5,210 bases of DNA, from assembly GCA_001828645.1 (NCBI GenBank), contig MHZD01000011.1, positions 1 through 5,210 on the forward strand, read 5' to 3'. The stretch comes from Planctomycetes bacterium RIFOXYC2_FULL_41_27. Its GTDB lineage: Bacteria > Planctomycetota > Brocadiia > Brocadiales > Brocadiaceae. This document shows positions 4,006-5,210 of the stretch, piece by piece (position 1 is the first letter of the stretch; the number at the start of each line of letters is the position of its first letter). The position numbers and the translations under genes were made by a program. The notes beneath the pieces were generated by a model, which searched no databases, was not told where the DNA came from, and saw only the letters and a list, made by a program, of their open reading frames with translations.

Positions 4006-5210
4006 TCACCTGATTTTTATTCTGGCGTAGCCCTGATGCTCACCAAATTTGTCCGACCAGACGATGCCTACCTCCCAAATGGCTCCCTTTTGCATAATTT
4101 TAAGCAAGGCGCCAAATTCTTCGATACAATTAATTCGATATTGGCCGACATACACAAGGACATGACCCTCTCTAATGCCAACCTCGGCGGCTGGACTGTT
4201 TTTTTGTACCCCGGAAATCAATACGCCATTCTTTACCCACCACAAATTTAATTGTTTTGCAAGCGGTGGCGTTAAATCTTGCACAAACAGTCCAAGCTTT
4301 TCCAGGGCAAGCTTTTCTGCGGAAGCGAGCGGCGCTTTTTCAAGTTTAACCTCTACCGTAAGTTTACGTCCACCACGATTAATGGTTATATACACTTTAT
4401 CCCCTGCGTTTTTTTTGAGTATGCATTTTTCGAAATCCAGGATATCCTGTATCTCTTTGGTGTCTATTCTTGTGATATAATCTCCGATTTTAATCTGTGC
4501 TTTGTCGGCAGGGCTACCGGATTCGATAGATGAAACCATAATCCCCTTTGAAACGTCGTCTCGTTCTTCAACCTGTGCGCCAAACCATATCTTGTTGAGT
4601 TCTCTAAAATTGAAAAGTTTTACAAGGGTTTGTCTTACCTTATCGACAGGAATGGCAAATCCAATCCCCTGTGCCTGATTTACGATTGCGGCGTTAATAC
4701 CAATAAGCTCTCCATCTATATTAATAAGTGGCCCGCCGCTGTTTCCTGGATTTATCAACGCATCTGTTTGAATAAGACCATCATATTTGATATCCCCATA
4801 TTGACTGCTAAATGTCATAATGCGGTTCTTTGCACTTACTACACCAGTCGTAATGGAGTTTTCTAAACCAAAGGGATTTCCCAACGCTATAACGGTCTCA
4901 CCAATCATGAGGTCCCTGGATGTACCCATCTTAACGTAAGGAAGAGGCGTCGGTGAGTTAATTTTTAATACCGCAAGATCGCTGATAGGATCGGAGCTAA
5001 TCATGGTTGCCTCAAAATCTTTACCGTCTGATAATCTTACCTTGATTTTAGATGCACGACTCACGACATGTTCGTTTGTGACAATGTAACCGTCTTCGTC
5101 AATGATGACGCCAGAACCTAATGGCCTTTCGACCATTTGCTTTTGACTCTGGCCGAAAAAATCATTGAAGAATTGATCGAATAGCTCACTTCTGGATCCA
5201 AAGAAAGGGT
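4006..5210 (-). CDS. htrA: DegP/HtrA-type periplasmic serine protease with two PDZ domains (5' end outside the window)
   Basis: The frame is open from the right edge to a TGA at 4006-4008, giving 400 residues. The Met at 5134-5136 is internal: 24 further in-frame codons upstream read like the usual HtrA lead-in (FFNDFFGQSQKQ before the protease domain). Counting from that Met, the catalytic triad is His23 (TNEHVV), Asp53 (SDLAVLKI) and Ser133 (GNSGGPL), with the following GIGFAIP block intact. PDZ1 spans about 184-268 and PDZ2 about 282-374, the latter ending close to the C-terminus, as in DegP/DegQ. Family role: degradation and chaperoning of misfolded envelope proteins, with PDZ domains binding exposed C-termini and controlling oligomer assembly. 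The signal peptide or anchor, start and promoter lie beyond the window. It is upstream of cca on the same strand. Confidence 0.93.
   Translation of the reverse strand, partial: PFFGSRSELFDQFFNDFFGQSQKQMVERPLGSGVIIDEDGYIVTNEHVVSRASKIKVRLSDGKDFEATMISSDPISDLAVLKINSPTPLPYVKMGTSRDLMIGETVIALGNPFGLENSITTGVVSAKNRIMTFSSQYGDIKYDGLIQTDALINPGNSGGPLINIDGELIGINAAIVNQAQGIGFAIPVDKVRQTLVKLFNFRELNKIWFGAQVEERDDVSKGIMVSSIESGSPADKAQIKIGDYITRIDTKEIQDILDFEKCILKKNAGDKVYITINRGGRKLTVEVKLEKAPLASAEKLALEKLGLFVQDLTPPLAKQLNLWWVKNGVLISGVQKNSPAAEVGIREGHVLVYVGQYRINCIEEFGALLKIMQKGAIWEVGIVWSDKFGEHQGYARIKIR

Noticed and set aside
3997..4866. Several plus-strand open frames opposite the protease gene
   Set aside because: They are antisense shadows of a gene with intact catalytic triad and PDZ domains, and have no recognisable features.
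5134..5136. ATG as the start of the HtrA-like protease
   Set aside because: The frame stays open for 24 more codons to the window edge, and those residues look like the normal HtrA region before the protease domain, so the real start is outside.

Overview
The window reads as a moderate- to low-GC, Gram-negative chromosomal segment with four genes and one gene tail, separated by unusually palindrome-rich spacers. Three of the products imply an inner membrane plus periplasm: a two-PDZ HtrA protease, a metallophosphoesterase with a signal peptide, and a small multi-pass membrane protein. The left-edge fragment looks like a superoxide reductase, which fits an anaerobic or microaerobic lifestyle. 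The style of the intergenic repeats reminds me of anammox planctomycetes (Kuenenia/Brocadia type) and of sulfate-reducer or Nitrospirota genomes. This is an impression only, and no gene here fixes the taxon.

Layout. Positions 1-114 (+) hold the C-terminal end of a desulfoferrodoxin/superoxide-reductase-like protein. A doubly palindromic repeat follows at 145-199. Positions 275-1630 (+) encode an exported calcineurin-like metallophosphoesterase. About 120 bp of its coding sequence (554-681) looks like an in-frame insertion of a palindromic MITE-like element, flanked by an 8-bp direct repeat. A GC-rich hairpin at 1768-1814 sits just ahead of 1831-2181 (+), a 116-residue hydrophobic protein resembling the DUF3147/GlpM-type small membrane proteins. 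Positions 2182-2630 lie between convergent genes, hold no credible gene, and contain six separate dyad-symmetric structures.

On the minus strand, 2631-3944 is a complete CCA-adding enzyme/poly(A)-polymerase family tRNA nucleotidyltransferase with an HD domain. It lies 61 bp downstream of a DegP/HtrA-type serine protease (4006-5210, running off the right edge). The two may be co-transcribed.

The genes do not form an obvious single pathway; they are housekeeping or stress functions (protein quality control, tRNA 3'-end maturation, oxidative defence, a secreted phosphoesterase). The most interesting signal is the repeat population, above all the palindromic element that appears to have been captured as 40 codons inside the phosphoesterase. 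This resembles the Rickettsia palindromic elements known to insert in frame into genes.
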